This document shows positions 18,541-27,241 of a stretch of 64,000 nucleotides of DNA, one piece after another. Each line of letters starts with the position of its first letter. The stretch's first letter is position 1. The notes beneath the pieces are model-generated. The model saw nothing but the letters and a program-made list of their open reading frames with translations, was not told the origin of the DNA and did no database searches. Both the position numbers and the translations under genes were made by a program. Source of the stretch: Campylobacter concisus (lineage in GTDB: Bacteria > Campylobacterota > Campylobacteria > Campylobacterales > Campylobacteraceae); NCBI RefSeq assembly GCF_002913715.1, contig NZ_PPCE01000009.1, positions 1 through 64,000 on the forward strand, given 5' to 3'.

Positions 18541-19904
18541 TACATCGCAGTTCGTGGCTGAATGATATTTGGCTCATACTTTTGTTCAGTATTTTCGCTC
18601 ATTATACGAAGCACCTTGCTTCGTTTTATCTTAGCGTCATCCTTAAATATCGCACGAACTTTGTCCATACCAGCGTAAAAATCACGCATAAGCACGATGC
18701 AGATATATTTGCCAAAAAATGTCGGCTTAATAATGCCATTTTCTTCATATACTGCATTTACAAGCTTAAGCAAGCTAAGCTCCATAAATAAGGCTTTGTT
18801 AATGTTTGTGCTATTTTCATCGTTATATCTTTTAATATCAACCCCGCCATCAAAAAGCCTTGTTAAAAACGTGTATTTAAGTCTCTCTTTCTTGCTAAAA
18901 CCACATTTTGCGATGACTGGGCTTTGTCTATTTTTTATCCTTTTGCCGTATTCAAGTAGATTAAATGCGTTTATTACAAGCTCACCGTTAAGAAAGCTAA
19001 ATGCCCCGCTACCAACGCCTAGATACTCTAAATTTGAACCAACATATTCGTCGCGAAGGTCGGCACTTTTTTCATTTGAAAACGCCCAAGCGTTGCTTTG
19101 TTTGTAGTTACTTTTGCTAAATTCTTCAGTGATTATCTCATAAAATTCACGCTCATTATCTACGTTTGAAACACCAAGCGAGCGAGCTATATTCTCTCTT
19201 GTTAGCTCTGATTTCATGAGTGGATAGAAGGTGATTTGTTGTGGAGAGATCGATTTTGCAGTATTTATGTCGTTTATGAGCTGCTCTTTTGTTTGATTTG
19301 GCAGGTTAAAGATGAGATCGAGGCTAATGACTGGGATCTTACCAAGAGCAAGCTCAAGCTTTCTTTTTATCTCCTTGGCTGAGCCAAATTTTTCATATCT
19401 GCCAACTCTTTTTAACGTTTCATCATCAAAGCTTTGTACGCCAACGCTTAGTCGATCTATTAATCCATCAAATCTAGCTAAACTCTCGGGTGAGATGTGA
19501 TTTGGATCGCTTTCTGCTGAAATTTCATCTATACTAAAAAGCTCTTTTGCAAGTTTAAGTGTCTTTTCAAGCTCAGGCTCATTTATAAGCGTTGTGCCAC
19601 CACCAACATAAAGTGAATCAAAGTCAAATCCAGCCTCTTTAACCTGCCTCATCTCCTCACGTAAATTTTCAAAGTAAATTTTTGCAAGCTCTTGTTCATA
19701 GTGGTACTTATGAAACGAGCAATACGGGCAAAATGTGTGACAAAATGGTACATGTGCGTAGAGCATATACTTTTTGTCTTTTTTGGGAGTTTTGGTGTAG
19801 GCTGTGGTTAAAATGTCTATATTAAATTCATTATATAGTGATCTTTGAATAGAATTATGAGCGTAATTTACGGCAAAATTCTCGACAATATTTTTAAATA
19901 TCAT
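18540..19904 (-). CDS. Radical SAM protein of the HemN/HemW (coproporphyrinogen oxidase-like) family
   Basis: A 454-aa protein. Residues 48-64 contain the radical SAM motif C55-x3-C59-x2-C62 followed by SFHKYHY; further on are SLYVGGGTTL, LSVGVQSFD and the LIFNLPNQT motif of the HemN superfamily, and a C-terminal HemN-type helical domain including YLGVGSGAFSF. True HemN has an extra cysteine after the cluster motif (CxxxCxxCxC) which is absent, so this is more like HemW or the ChuW/HutW anaerobic heme-degradation enzymes. Family membership is sure, the reaction is not. Coupled to the downstream exporter. Confidence 0.85.
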   Translation of the reverse strand: MIFKNIVENFAVNYAHNSIQRSLYNEFNIDILTTAYTKTPKKDKKYMLYAHVPFCHTFCPYCSFHKYHYEQELAKIYFENLREEMRQVKEAGFDFDSLYVGGGTTLINEPELEKTLKLAKELFSIDEISAESDPNHISPESLARFDGLIDRLSVGVQSFDDETLKRVGRYEKFGSAKEIKRKLELALGKIPVISLDLIFNLPNQTKEQLINDINTAKSISPQQITFYPLMKSELTRENIARSLGVSNVDNEREFYEIITEEFSKSNYKQSNAWAFSNEKSADLRDEYVGSNLEYLGVGSGAFSFLNGELVINAFNLLEYGKRIKNRQSPVIAKCGFSKKERLKYTFLTRLFDGGVDIKRYNDENSTNINKALFMELSLLKLVNAVYEENGIIKPTFFGKYICIVLMRDFYAGMDKVRAIFKDDAKIKRSKVLRIMSENTEQKYEPNIIQPRTAM

Positions 19905-20289
19905 AACTAATCGCCTTAAATAAGTTTGGTTTTAAATTTATGTGTTAGGATAGCTAACTTTTAATAAATTTAGCCTTGTGCTAAAGAAATTTTTAGCTTA
20001 GCCACATAAATTTGGCCTATAAATTTTATTTTTTAAATCTATAAATTTCACATATCGATCAAATTTTAGCCCCAAAGCTTAAGGAAGTTACTCCTTAGAT
20101 CTTGAGATGATCTTACTCGAGTCAAGCTCAAATTTTATTTCATATTTTGTCTCTAAATAATAAAACTTTCCTAATGTTGAGATGGTTTTGAAGTTATAAC
20201 TCTACCTAGCTTGTTTTCAATGTACAATGTTTCTACTCTATTTTGTTAACTTGCTCGCTAAAAATATTAAAAATAATTAAAACGCTAAT
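19905..20289. other. AT-rich gap upstream of the radical SAM gene
   Basis: About 385 bp without a credible coding sequence. The part next to 19904 must contain the promoter of the radical SAM-exporter pair; AAGG about 10 bp before its ATG is a likely ribosome-binding site. A small inverted repeat TAAGGA/TCCTTA is near 20080-20098 and CTTGA/TCAAG near 20100-20127. I found no short ORF with a ribosome-binding site that would look like a precursor peptide. Confidence 0.45.
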
Positions 20290-21002
20290 TTATTTTTTTA
20301 CTTCATAATTGCCGAAAAATTTCTTTATAGTATCATTTTCATCCCTAAACATTATTTTTTTAGTTTTTATGAGATACAGGAAATAACAGTTTCTTATTAA
20401 AAATATTATAGTGCCAGAAAAAACAAGAAAGTAGCTCAATATTGGATCATAGACAACATTATCATATGAATTTAAAAAAAGTATTCCAAAGAAATAGATG
20501 CAACAAAATGCACTATCTATATTGGTAAGACTATATTCTATTGCTTTTTTGCAAGATATTTGTACTAAAAAGAATCCTAAACTAAATTGTGCAACCATAA
20601 ATACAAATGTTTGATCAATTAAAATAGGATCATATTTTTTGGCATTGAAAATATATAAACCAAAACTATTAAAAACATATAAACAAATAAAACACCCAAG
20701 GAGTCTTTTGTTTCTTTTGCTATATAGTTTTCTGTATTATAGTTCATTTTACGAAAACGATAAGCAACGGCCGACAGTAAAAAGAATAACATTGCTATGC
20801 ACATGCCGGAGAAAAAATAATACTTAGAAATATTTTCAGTCACATATCCATTTTTTAAAGAAGTTATTAAATTAGCATCTACCACAAATGCATACTTTGG
20901 ATTTTCTGACTGGAATCTTATTTGCAATAAAATAGTCATAAAAACACCAAGTGAAATAAAATATCTATATGTTCCAAAAAATAAAACCCTTAAGTAAAAC
21001 AC
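20290..21002 (-). pseudogene. Membrane-protein gene broken by a frameshift
   Basis: Two adjacent minus-strand reading frames (127 aa from 21002 and 102 aa ending at 20290) look like one polytopic membrane protein of about 235 aa. The second frame stays open upstream of its first ATG and runs into the end of the first: the first reads LVYIFS then stops after a few residues, while the other frame continues as FNAKKYDPILIDQTF before VFMVAQFSLGFF. A one-base change in the short T run near 20645-20655 would join them. Four to six hydrophobic segments; no family recognised. Either a real pseudogene or a sequencing error. The base composition is more AT-rich than the flanking genes. Confidence 0.65.
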
Positions 21003-21095
21003 CTTATGTCTCCAATATTGATTTATATTAGATTATACTACATAATTCTCTTGATAGTTCAAACTTCATATACTCTATTAAATTTATAAATTTGG

Positions 21096-21887
21096 TTATC
21101 CAAGCACCTTTGCGATTTCGCTCCAGCCCAAATTCTCAGCAAATTCAGCTGCCGTTTTGCCACTTTTTGTGCGGGCATTTTTATCAGCACCGTTTTCTAG
21201 TAAAAGATTTACAAGATTTAAATTTCCTGCGATCGCCTCGTTGTGAAGCTGCGTATAACCAAACTCATCAGCGTCTGTGACCATATTTGGGTGCTCTTTT
21301 ATATATTGCTTTACTTGCTCATATGTATTTTTGCTCATTGGATGCTCTATCAAATTTTCAGGGTGCTCTTTTTGCTCGTAAACTACCAAAATATTGTTAA
21401 AATCGCCAAAATCAAGCCCCCACTCTTTATCGTGCTCTTTTAGCTCTTTCTTTTGCATGCGTGAGCGCATCGCCTGCACGCTAAATCCGCCGTATGCGCG
21501 TCCATCTATCGAAAAGAGCCAGTCACTCATCTCGTCTATCTTTGCGCTTATTTGGTCGCCTAATTTCACGTTTTGCACGCTATCTGGCTCATTTACGAGC
21601 GTGCCATATATCGTTTCGCCGTCAAATTCCACATCGTCTATCCACATGTGTTCACCGACTTCTTCGCCATTTACGACATCTAAGAAGCAAATTTTTACCA
21701 TTGCATAGTCAAGCATAGGTACGATCCTGCGGCGCTCCCAGTAAACCTCACGCCAAAAATATCTAAAGCTCTCACGAGCTTGCTCAAATGCGCGCTGCAT
21801 ATAGTCTTCGTCGCTACTTACAAAATAGATTGGCATTTGCTTACCAAGATCGATTTGTTTACCGAGAATTTTCTTAAAAAAGCTCAT
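21096..21887 (-). CDS. DUF2314 protein with C-terminal ankyrin repeats
   Basis: A 263-aa cytoplasmic protein with no signal peptide. Residues about 22-115 resemble DUF2314 (YegJ-like): a helix with AFEQARESFRYFWRE, then VKICFLDVVNGEEVGEHMWIDDVEFDGE and a later LGDQISAKIDEMSDW. Residues about 205-263 form two ankyrin repeats (FGYTQLHNEAIAGNLNLVNLLL, then SGKTAAEFAENLGWSEIAKVL). Function unknown; such fusions are probably protein-binding modules. It stands alone, with a 93-bp gap to the frameshifted gene and 258 bp to yajQ. Confidence 0.75.
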   Translation of the reverse strand: MSFFKKILGKQIDLGKQMPIYFVSSDEDYMQRAFEQARESFRYFWREVYWERRRIVPMLDYAMVKICFLDVVNGEEVGEHMWIDDVEFDGETIYGTLVNEPDSVQNVKLGDQISAKIDEMSDWLFSIDGRAYGGFSVQAMRSRMQKKELKEHDKEWGLDFGDFNNILVVYEQKEHPENLIEHPMSKNTYEQVKQYIKEHPNMVTDADEFGYTQLHNEAIAGNLNLVNLLLENGADKNARTKSGKTAAEFAENLGWSEIAKVLG

Positions 21888-22145
21888 TTTTTGTCCTTAT
21901 TTTTCATTTTAGATAGATCAAATTTGAATGCAAAATGATAAGATAGATTTCACTCATAAATCCGACAAATTTTAAATCCAAAAATTACGTAATGATTTCA
22001 AAATTTAGCCTACCAACTTCAAATTTAAACAAAAATGTCGTGAGATGGATTTAAATGTTACGACTAAAAATTAAGCGTGCGCTAGGCATACAGCCTGCGG
22101 AGTGAAAATTTTTCTAGCTCATTTAAAGGCACTCACGAGAGGCCG

Positions 22146-22643
22146 TTACTTTAGGTTTTTAAAGCTTATCGGAAGTTCTAAATTTAACCCCCTAACCAGC
22201 TTTATGCACTCCTGCAAGTCATCTATACTTTTGCTTGTTACTCTGATCTCTTCGCCCCTGATCTGCGCGTTCACCTTGATCTTTGAGTCTTTGATCGCTT
22301 TTGTGATCTTTTTTGAGTTTTCAGCGTCAAGTGTGTCGTTTAGCTTTAGTATCGCCTTTAAATTTCCACCACTTGCTGGCTCTCTTTTTGTCTCTGTGAT
22401 CGCAACTGGTGGGATGTTGCGCTTGATGAGCTTTGAGATCACGATGTCTTTTAGTGCGTCGATCTTGTTGTCGCTTGAGCTAAGAATCGTGATAAATTTT
22501 TCTTTTTCGTTTAGCTCGACTTCAGCTGCAAGCCCCTTAAAGTCATACCTTGCTGCGATCTCTTTTTTTGCCGTCTCAAGAGCGTTTTTGACCTCCATCA
22601 TATCGACCTCGGCACTTATATCAAAACTATGCTCAGTTGCCAT
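22146..22643 (-). CDS. yajQ: YajQ-family nucleotide-binding protein
   Basis: A 165-aa protein started at [10 protein letters not shown] (22643), preceded by AAAGGATAAAA; the longer reading from 22688 overlaps the upstream gene and has no ribosome-binding site. Hallmarks are [16 protein letters not shown], the RYDFKG motif, and the C-terminal QAQIR-like stretch ([21 protein letters not shown]). YajQ proteins are small two-domain proteins; a Xanthomonas member binds cyclic di-GMP. It is the last gene of a six-gene minus-strand operon; the C. jejuni counterpart is Cj0374. Confidence 0.93.
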   Translation of the reverse strand: MATEHSFDISAEVDMMEVKNALETAKKEIAARYDFKGLAAEVELNEKEKFITILSSSDNKIDALKDIVISKLIKRNIPPVAITETKREPASGGNLKAILKLNDTLDAENSKKITKAIKDSKIKVNAQIRGEEIRVTSKSIDDLQECIKLVRGLNLELPISFKNLK

Positions 22644-22659
22644 TTTTATCCTTTCAAAT

Positions 22660-23418
22660 TTATTTAAATAGCCCTTTGATCTTCTCAAGAAGTGACTTTT
22701 TGCCAGTCTCTTCTTGCTTTATCGCCTCGCCAATCTGCTGCACCGCGGTCTGTGCGTAGATGATAGCGCCTTTTGGATCGCAGTTAAAGAGGTTTGAATA
22801 TGAGCTTGATTTGTTTAGATCAAGTGGATTTGGCTCCACGACCTCAGTGGCCTCAAGCAGGCCTGTTTCTAGCTCGCATGCGTAGTTTAGCGCATCTAAA
22901 AATGCAGGTAAATTTTGCGCGTAAAAACCATCAACCGCCTCTTTTATCTCGCCACCTGCTTCATAGTCAGCCTTTAGTTTAGCTACGTTTTTAGCACTCA
23001 CATAAGCACCACAGCAGTAGTTTTCGGTGATCTCATTGTAAATTTCGCCACTAAATTTATCCAAAAACTTACTTGGTAAAATTTCTCGCCAGTTGCTAAT
23101 ATAGTTTTTAAATTTCTCATTTTGTCGCGCCAAAGAGCTTAGCGCTGTGCCCCGAGTGTAGAAATATTTTCTAAAAAATCCTTGTGTGACGGCGATACAA
23201 AAGCCGTGAGTTTTGTTAAAAATTTCATCGTCTTTATACTGCAACGCAGCACTTAGCGTATCTTTGTACTTTTGCGCGTAAAATTCCTCTACGCCAGCCT
23301 TACTAGCAAGCGCTAAAACCTCGTCAAATTTACCAGCCCTTGCAAGCTCAAGTGCCTCAAAATACCACTTTGAAATTTCATCTTCGCTAATAGCGTGATA
23401 GCTTATATCATAGCCCAT
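22660..23418 (-). CDS. Conserved hypothetical protein
   Basis: A 252-aa soluble protein I do not recognise. It starts [11 protein letters not shown], is mostly alpha-helical, and contains a CC pair ([11 protein letters not shown]) and a C-terminal lysine-rich helix. No signal peptide or membrane segment. Its start codon shares one base with the stop of the dehydrogenase gene (TAATG), and yajQ follows 16 bp later. The placement in a conserved operon suggests a housekeeping role, but there is no direct clue. Confidence 0.85.
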   Translation of the reverse strand: MGYDISYHAISEDEISKWYFEALELARAGKFDEVLALASKAGVEEFYAQKYKDTLSAALQYKDDEIFNKTHGFCIAVTQGFFRKYFYTRGTALSSLARQNEKFKNYISNWREILPSKFLDKFSGEIYNEITENYCCGAYVSAKNVAKLKADYEAGGEIKEAVDGFYAQNLPAFLDALNYACELETGLLEATEVVEPNPLDLNKSSSYSNLFNCDPKGAIIYAQTAVQQIGEAIKQEETGKKSLLEKIKGLFK

Positions 23419-24353
23419 TACTTGCTCTCATTGATGAAATTTTCGATGTTTGCGACGATCTTTGTGATGAGCGTCTTTCTAGCCTCCAAGCTGCCCCATG
23501 CCACGTGTGGCGTGATGAGTAGATTTGACTTCTTTTTTACATTTAAAAATGGGCTATTTTTGCTCATTGGCTCGCTCTCCAAAACGTCCGTACCAAAGCG
23601 TAAATTTCTCTCGTCTATCGCCCTTGCCATCGCCGCTTCGTCCACTATGCCACCACGTCCTAAATTTAGTACTATTGCCTCATTTTTTAGCAAATTTATC
23701 TCATTTGCACCCAGTAAATTTCTAGTTTTTTCATTTAGTGGTGCATGGATGCTGATGATGTCGCTACTTCTTAGTAGCTCGTCTAAGCTTTTTTGCTTAA
23801 ATTCGCTATTTTTATTTGCTCCGCTTGTCGAGTAATAGCTCACGTTTGCGCCAAATGCACGCGCCACTGACGCCACGCTGCGTCCTATCTCGCCAAGCCC
23901 GATGATGCCAAATTCTTTGCCAGCGATCTCGCTGATGTCTGCGCCAAGATAGGTGAAAATTTCGCTCTTCACCCACTCGCCACTTTTTACGTAGCGATCA
24001 TAAAATTTGATGTGATTTGTTAGCTCAAAAAGCATGGCAAAAGTATGCTGCACTACGCTTGCGGTTGAGTAGCCAGCAACGTTTTTAACAGCTATATTTT
24101 TAACTTTTGCATGCTCTAGATCGACATTATTCATCCCAGTTGCGCTTATGCAGATAAGCTTTAAATTTAGCGCATCCATCACAACTTTATCGATGATGAC
24201 CTTGTTTGTAATGACCACATCAACGCCCTTTAGACGAGGCACGACCTCTTCACTTTTAGTTTTTTGATAGCTAATAAACTCGCCAAATTTCTTAAAAACA
24301 CTAAGATCTACGTTCTCTCCCAGCGTGGCCGCGTCCAAACAAACGATCTTCAT
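23418..24353 (-). CDS. D-2-hydroxyacid dehydrogenase
   Basis: A 311-aa NAD-dependent dehydrogenase of the D-isomer-specific family. The nucleotide-binding motif is GIIGLGEIGRSVASVARAFG (about 145-164); the substrate arginine and second signature are in LNLGRGGIVDEAAM, the glutamate in DVLESEPM, and the catalytic histidine in ITPHVAWGS. The substrate cannot be read from sequence: hydroxypyruvate, glycerate and lactate are candidates. It lies 2 bp after the glutathionylspermidine-synthase-like gene, the same order as C. jejuni Cj0372-Cj0373. Confidence 0.93.
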   Translation of the reverse strand: MKIVCLDAATLGENVDLSVFKKFGEFISYQKTKSEEVVPRLKGVDVVITNKVIIDKVVMDALNLKLICISATGMNNVDLEHAKVKNIAVKNVAGYSTASVVQHTFAMLFELTNHIKFYDRYVKSGEWVKSEIFTYLGADISEIAGKEFGIIGLGEIGRSVASVARAFGANVSYYSTSGANKNSEFKQKSLDELLRSSDIISIHAPLNEKTRNLLGANEINLLKNEAIVLNLGRGGIVDEAAMARAIDERNLRFGTDVLESEPMSKNSPFLNVKKKSNLLITPHVAWGSLEARKTLITKIVANIENFINESK

Positions 24354-24355
24354 CT

Positions 24356-25537
24356 TTAGTCCTTAATGAAATGTCCTACAAATTTAGAGTAGTTATCTAA
24401 AATTTTGCCGCCCTTTCTATATCCAAGCGCGCACGCCTCATAAGCGTAAAATACGCCAGCTTGGTAGTTATCACCTCTTTCATCTTGATTAAACTCGTAA
24501 AATTCTTGATAGATAGCTTTATTTGAGTCGTATTCGCCGTCATTACTTGCTATTTGTGCGCCGTTTTCATCGTGTATCGAGACGTTTGCGCCCTCTCTGC
24601 CAAATACCGGCTTTTTCACATATTTTTTACCTTTTAGTGGCTCATTTGAGGTCTCAAGTAAGAGTGGATGATTTGGATAAAGATCCCAAAGAATTTTTAA
24701 AATTCCCTTGCTTTGGAAAAGTAGCGTGTAGGCTGGATTTATGATAATGGCTTTTTGGTTTTTGATGATATTTGAAAGTATGAGTGCTAGCTCGCCCTCA
24801 TCGATCGCTATGCTCTCCCAAGGCACAAGCTTAAACCAGTACTCGAAATTTTCATCACCTTTAAAAATGCCCTCATCATCGTTAAAAACGACCTCATCAA
24901 CGTAGGCAAAGTCGGTTTTAAAGCCGGCTTCTTTTGCGATGTATTGTAGTAATTTCACGGTTTGCTCATCCTCGATACTGCCAGCGATAGAGCTAAATAG
25001 TATCCCCCAGCCCTCGTAAACATCATCAAAATTTACATTATCGTCGCCAAGCGTGATAAGGCGTTTAAAATTTTGCTTTAGAGCTTCGTAAAGGTTATTA
25101 AATTGTTCTGCTTCATCCATATGATTTAGTTTTAGCATCGCCCACTGGATGATCGCCGTCTCAAAAACTGCCGTTGGCGTGTCGGCGTTAAATTCGATCA
25201 GTTTTATCGGCTTGCCATCAAGCCCACCTGCTAGATCAAACCTGCCGTAAAGGTGCCAGTGAACGTCATTTTCCCAGCTATTTTTGATACTATCAACGAG
25301 ATTAAACGGTATGCCTATCTCGTGAAAAAGGTTGTTGTCAATGACGTGCTGAGCGGCATTTACATACATATCGTATAGCTCATTTGCCGCCTCATAATAA
25401 GCATCCGCTTCACTTGCTTTTACCTGCACGATCTCATCTGCGATATATGAGCTGTTATCGTTATCTGTATGCCACGCAAAGCCGATTTTCTCCATAAATT
25501 CGTTATTTAATGGCGTAATTTTTCTTAAATTTATCAT
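24356..25537 (-). CDS. Glutathionylspermidine synthase-like ATP-grasp protein
   Basis: A 393-aa protein matching the C-terminal synthetase domain of GspS (YgiC/YjfC type), without the amidase domain. Typical are GIPFNLVDSIKNSWENDVHWHLYGRFDLA near the N-terminus, LIEFNADTPTAVFETAIIQW (metal and ATP ligands) and VKKPVFGREGANVSI (ATP-grasp lysine and glycine loop). It should join a carboxylate and an amine at the cost of ATP; the real substrates in Campylobacter are unknown. Directly follows the glycine-zipper lipoprotein gene (3 bp), an association also seen for E. coli ygiB-ygiC. Confidence 0.9.
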   Translation of the reverse strand: MINLRKITPLNNEFMEKIGFAWHTDNDNSSYIADEIVQVKASEADAYYEAANELYDMYVNAAQHVIDNNLFHEIGIPFNLVDSIKNSWENDVHWHLYGRFDLAGGLDGKPIKLIEFNADTPTAVFETAIIQWAMLKLNHMDEAEQFNNLYEALKQNFKRLITLGDDNVNFDDVYEGWGILFSSIAGSIEDEQTVKLLQYIAKEAGFKTDFAYVDEVVFNDDEGIFKGDENFEYWFKLVPWESIAIDEGELALILSNIIKNQKAIIINPAYTLLFQSKGILKILWDLYPNHPLLLETSNEPLKGKKYVKKPVFGREGANVSIHDENGAQIASNDGEYDSNKAIYQEFYEFNQDERGDNYQAGVFYAYEACALGYRKGGKILDNYSKFVGHFIKD

Positions 25538-25540
25538 TTT

Positions 25541-26158
25541 TCAGCCTCCAAAGCTTGATGAGCTAGAGCTTGATTTTGAGCCACCACCGAAAAATCCACT
25601 CTTACCGCCACTGCTTCTTGCAGCAGAATTTGCTGCTTTTTGCTTATTAAAGCTATCAACGCTTCTTGTGTATGCGCTTGGATTTTTGTAAGAATTTTGG
25701 CGAGTAGCTTGGAAATTTTGATTTCCAAAAAGCTTGCTACCTATCCAGCTACCAAGTATCGCGCCAGCAGCTGAGGCAAGTATCGTCTCACCAAGGCTTA
25801 GACTGCCGCTACTTAGCTGTGCGTCACTCGTTTTTGTTAAATTTGAAGTGCCATTGTCGATATTTGCATTTGCTTGAGCTAGGAGCTTATCGATCTCGTC
25901 TTTGCTTAGCACACGCTCAGTGCCGTTGATATCTTTTAACACGACTCTAGTTTCAGTACTTGGATACTCTTCTAAAATTTTATAAACTCCAGGTGCGCTC
26001 TCTTCGATGATGACAAAGGCACCGTTTTTTTGCGCAACTTCATTTAGTGCGTTTTCATCACCGCCATTGTTACTGCCACAACCAGCAAGGCCAGCCATAA
26101 CGATCGCACCAAATCCGCCTACCGCAGCATAAGTAGCTATTTTTTTAATGTGTTTCAT
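25541..26158 (-). CDS. UPF0323 lipoprotein (Cj0371 family)
   Basis: A 205-aa lipoprotein: lipobox LAGC with Cys27, then an acidic domain, a glycine-zipper-like helix (ILASAAGAILGSWIGSKLF, about 128-146) and a Ser/Gly-rich tail ending in a serine run and FGG. The C. jejuni counterpart Cj0371 has been linked to virulence and motility phenotypes. The upstream HTH gene overlaps by 4 bp and the GspS-like gene follows 3 bp later, which suggests a shared envelope-related task. Confidence 0.88.
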   Translation of the reverse strand: MKHIKKIATYAAVGGFGAIVMAGLAGCGSNNGGDENALNEVAQKNGAFVIIEESAPGVYKILEEYPSTETRVVLKDINGTERVLSKDEIDKLLAQANANIDNGTSNLTKTSDAQLSSGSLSLGETILASAAGAILGSWIGSKLFGNQNFQATRQNSYKNPSAYTRSVDSFNKQKAANSAARSSGGKSGFFGGGSKSSSSSSSFGG

Positions 26159-26787
26159 ATCTCTCCTATCAACTCTTTTAAATTTTTATGTCTTCTAACA
26201 AGTATCACGCCTCGTTTAAATTTGATAAATTTGGAGTGATGTATCGCTTTTATTATCTTTTCACTGGCTTTTTTCGTTGCCTTTGGCTTTAGATTTAGCT
26301 CCTTTAAAAATTCACTTAAATTTATCCATTTTGACTCATTTTCTATCTCCGCCTCTATCGCTTCGTTATTTGGCATATCGTCATTTTTTTGTGCTAAAAG
26401 CGGCCTTTGCATAGCATTTAGAAACTGCATGAGTTTCTCATCTCTGTCCTTATAAATTTGCAAAATTTCATTTTTTCGCTCGATTAGCATCTGCTCTTTT
26501 TCTTTAAAAAGCCTATCTTTATCGGCTTGCAAGTTTAAATTTAAGCTCTTTAGCTCGCTTAACTCATTTAGCAAATAATTTACAAACTCATCATTTTGGG
26601 ATTTAGTTTTTGTGCTTTTTGGAGCGGATTTTGTGGCCTTTTCGCTACTTGGTTTCTCATCAAGGATGACAAATTTTGTGCCATTTTCAATGACTGTATT
26701 TATCGAACCACGGCGGATTCTATTATAGACTGCTTCTTTTGTTATGCCTAAAATTTCTGCAGCTTCGTTTATAGCTAGCTTTTGCAT
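26155..26787 (-). CDS. HTH DNA-binding protein with coiled coil (DUF3972-like)
   Basis: A 210-aa protein. Residues 3-42 are an excisionase/MerR-like helix-turn-helix (INEAAEILGITKEAVYNRIRRG), residues about 65-115 a charged coiled coil, and the C-terminus is a basic second domain (WINLSEFLKELNLKP to KFKRGVILVRRHK). First gene of the minus-strand operon; it overlaps the lipoprotein gene by 4 bp and could regulate the operon. The assignment to DUF3972 is from memory and tentative. Confidence 0.75.
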   Translation of the reverse strand: MQKLAINEAAEILGITKEAVYNRIRRGSINTVIENGTKFVILDEKPSSEKATKSAPKSTKTKSQNDEFVNYLLNELSELKSLNLNLQADKDRLFKEKEQMLIERKNEILQIYKDRDEKLMQFLNAMQRPLLAQKNDDMPNNEAIEAEIENESKWINLSEFLKELNLKPKATKKASEKIIKAIHHSKFIKFKRGVILVRRHKNLKELIGEI

Positions 26788-26825
26788 CGAATTTCCGTTT
26801 AAAATAAAATAAAAAATTTGCTTTG

Positions 26826-26831
26826 ATTATA
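26826..26831 (-). promoter_or_regulatory. -10 box of the HTH-lipoprotein-GspS-yajQ operon
   Basis: A perfect TATAAT on the minus strand about 39 bp upstream of the HTH start codon, just after the rpsU terminator hairpin, with T-rich sequence upstream. Confidence 0.55.
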
Positions 26832-26858
26832 AAAAAATAAGGCTAAAAGAAGAGTTAA

Positions 26859-26883
26859 ACAAAGAGAGCAAAGCCCTCTTTGT
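26859..26883 (-). terminator. Terminator of rpsU
   Basis: Perfect 8-bp inverted repeat (ACAAAGAG / CTCTTTGT) with a 9-nt loop, 7 bp after the rpsU stop, followed on the minus strand by TTTAACTCTTCTTTT. It separates rpsU from the operon behind it. Confidence 0.7.
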
Positions 26884-26890
26884 CTTGGTT

Positions 26891-27103
26891 TTAGAGTCTT
26901 GACTCGTAGCGTCTAAGCATATAAAGACGTTTAAGCATTTTCTTGCGAGCTGCAATTTTTTGTTTCTTGCGGATCTCAGTTTTAGGCTCAAAGAAGCGTC
27001 TAGCTCTTGCTTCAGTTACTACTAAGTTACGGTCAGTTTGTTTCTTAAACTTTCTGTAACCCTCGTCAAATGACTCGTTAGGATGTACCTTAATACCAGG
27101 CAA
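26891..27103 (-). CDS. rpsU: 30S ribosomal protein S21
   Basis: A small basic protein. I start it at a TTG codon (27103), which gives 70 aa beginning (M)[13 protein letters not shown] as in C. jejuni RpsU. An unusually complete Shine-Dalgarno sequence (AAAGGTGGTGA) ends 5 nt before this TTG; a GTG reading from 27115 would sit inside that sequence and is unlikely. The body has the S21 signature ([15 protein letters not shown], then [14 protein letters not shown]). S21 helps the small subunit bind mRNA. Divergent from ccoG. Confidence 0.95.
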   Translation of the reverse strand: MPGIKVHPNESFDEGYRKFKKQTDRNLVVTEARARRFFEPKTEIRKKQKIAARKKMLKRLYMLRRYESRL

Positions 27104-27138
27104 CGTCCTCACCACCTTTCAGATTAAAATAAGCCATG

Positions 27139-27144
27139 AGTATA
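27139..27144 (-). promoter_or_regulatory. -10 box of rpsU
   Basis: TATACT on the minus strand, about 35 bp before the rpsU start, in the 140-bp divergent region shared with ccoG. Confidence 0.5.
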
Positions 27145-27210
27145 GTTTAATTTTCATAAATTTAAGCTTTTAACTATTTTTTTTTAAAACTCTTTTAATG
27201 CCATAAGCTT

Positions 27211-27216
27211 TATAAT
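27211..27216 (+). promoter_or_regulatory. -10 box of ccoG
   Basis: A perfect TATAAT 25 bp before the ccoG ATG, preceded by a run of T. AAAGG stands 6 bp before the ATG. Confidence 0.6.
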
Positions 27217-27241
27217 CATAAAATTTCAAAAAAGGCTTATT

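Noticed and set aside
22080-22105. GC-richer patch with an AGGC/GCCT hairpin between the ankyrin gene and yajQ as a possible RNA gene or terminator
   Set aside because: The stem is short and bulged and no T tract follows; support is too weak for a feature.
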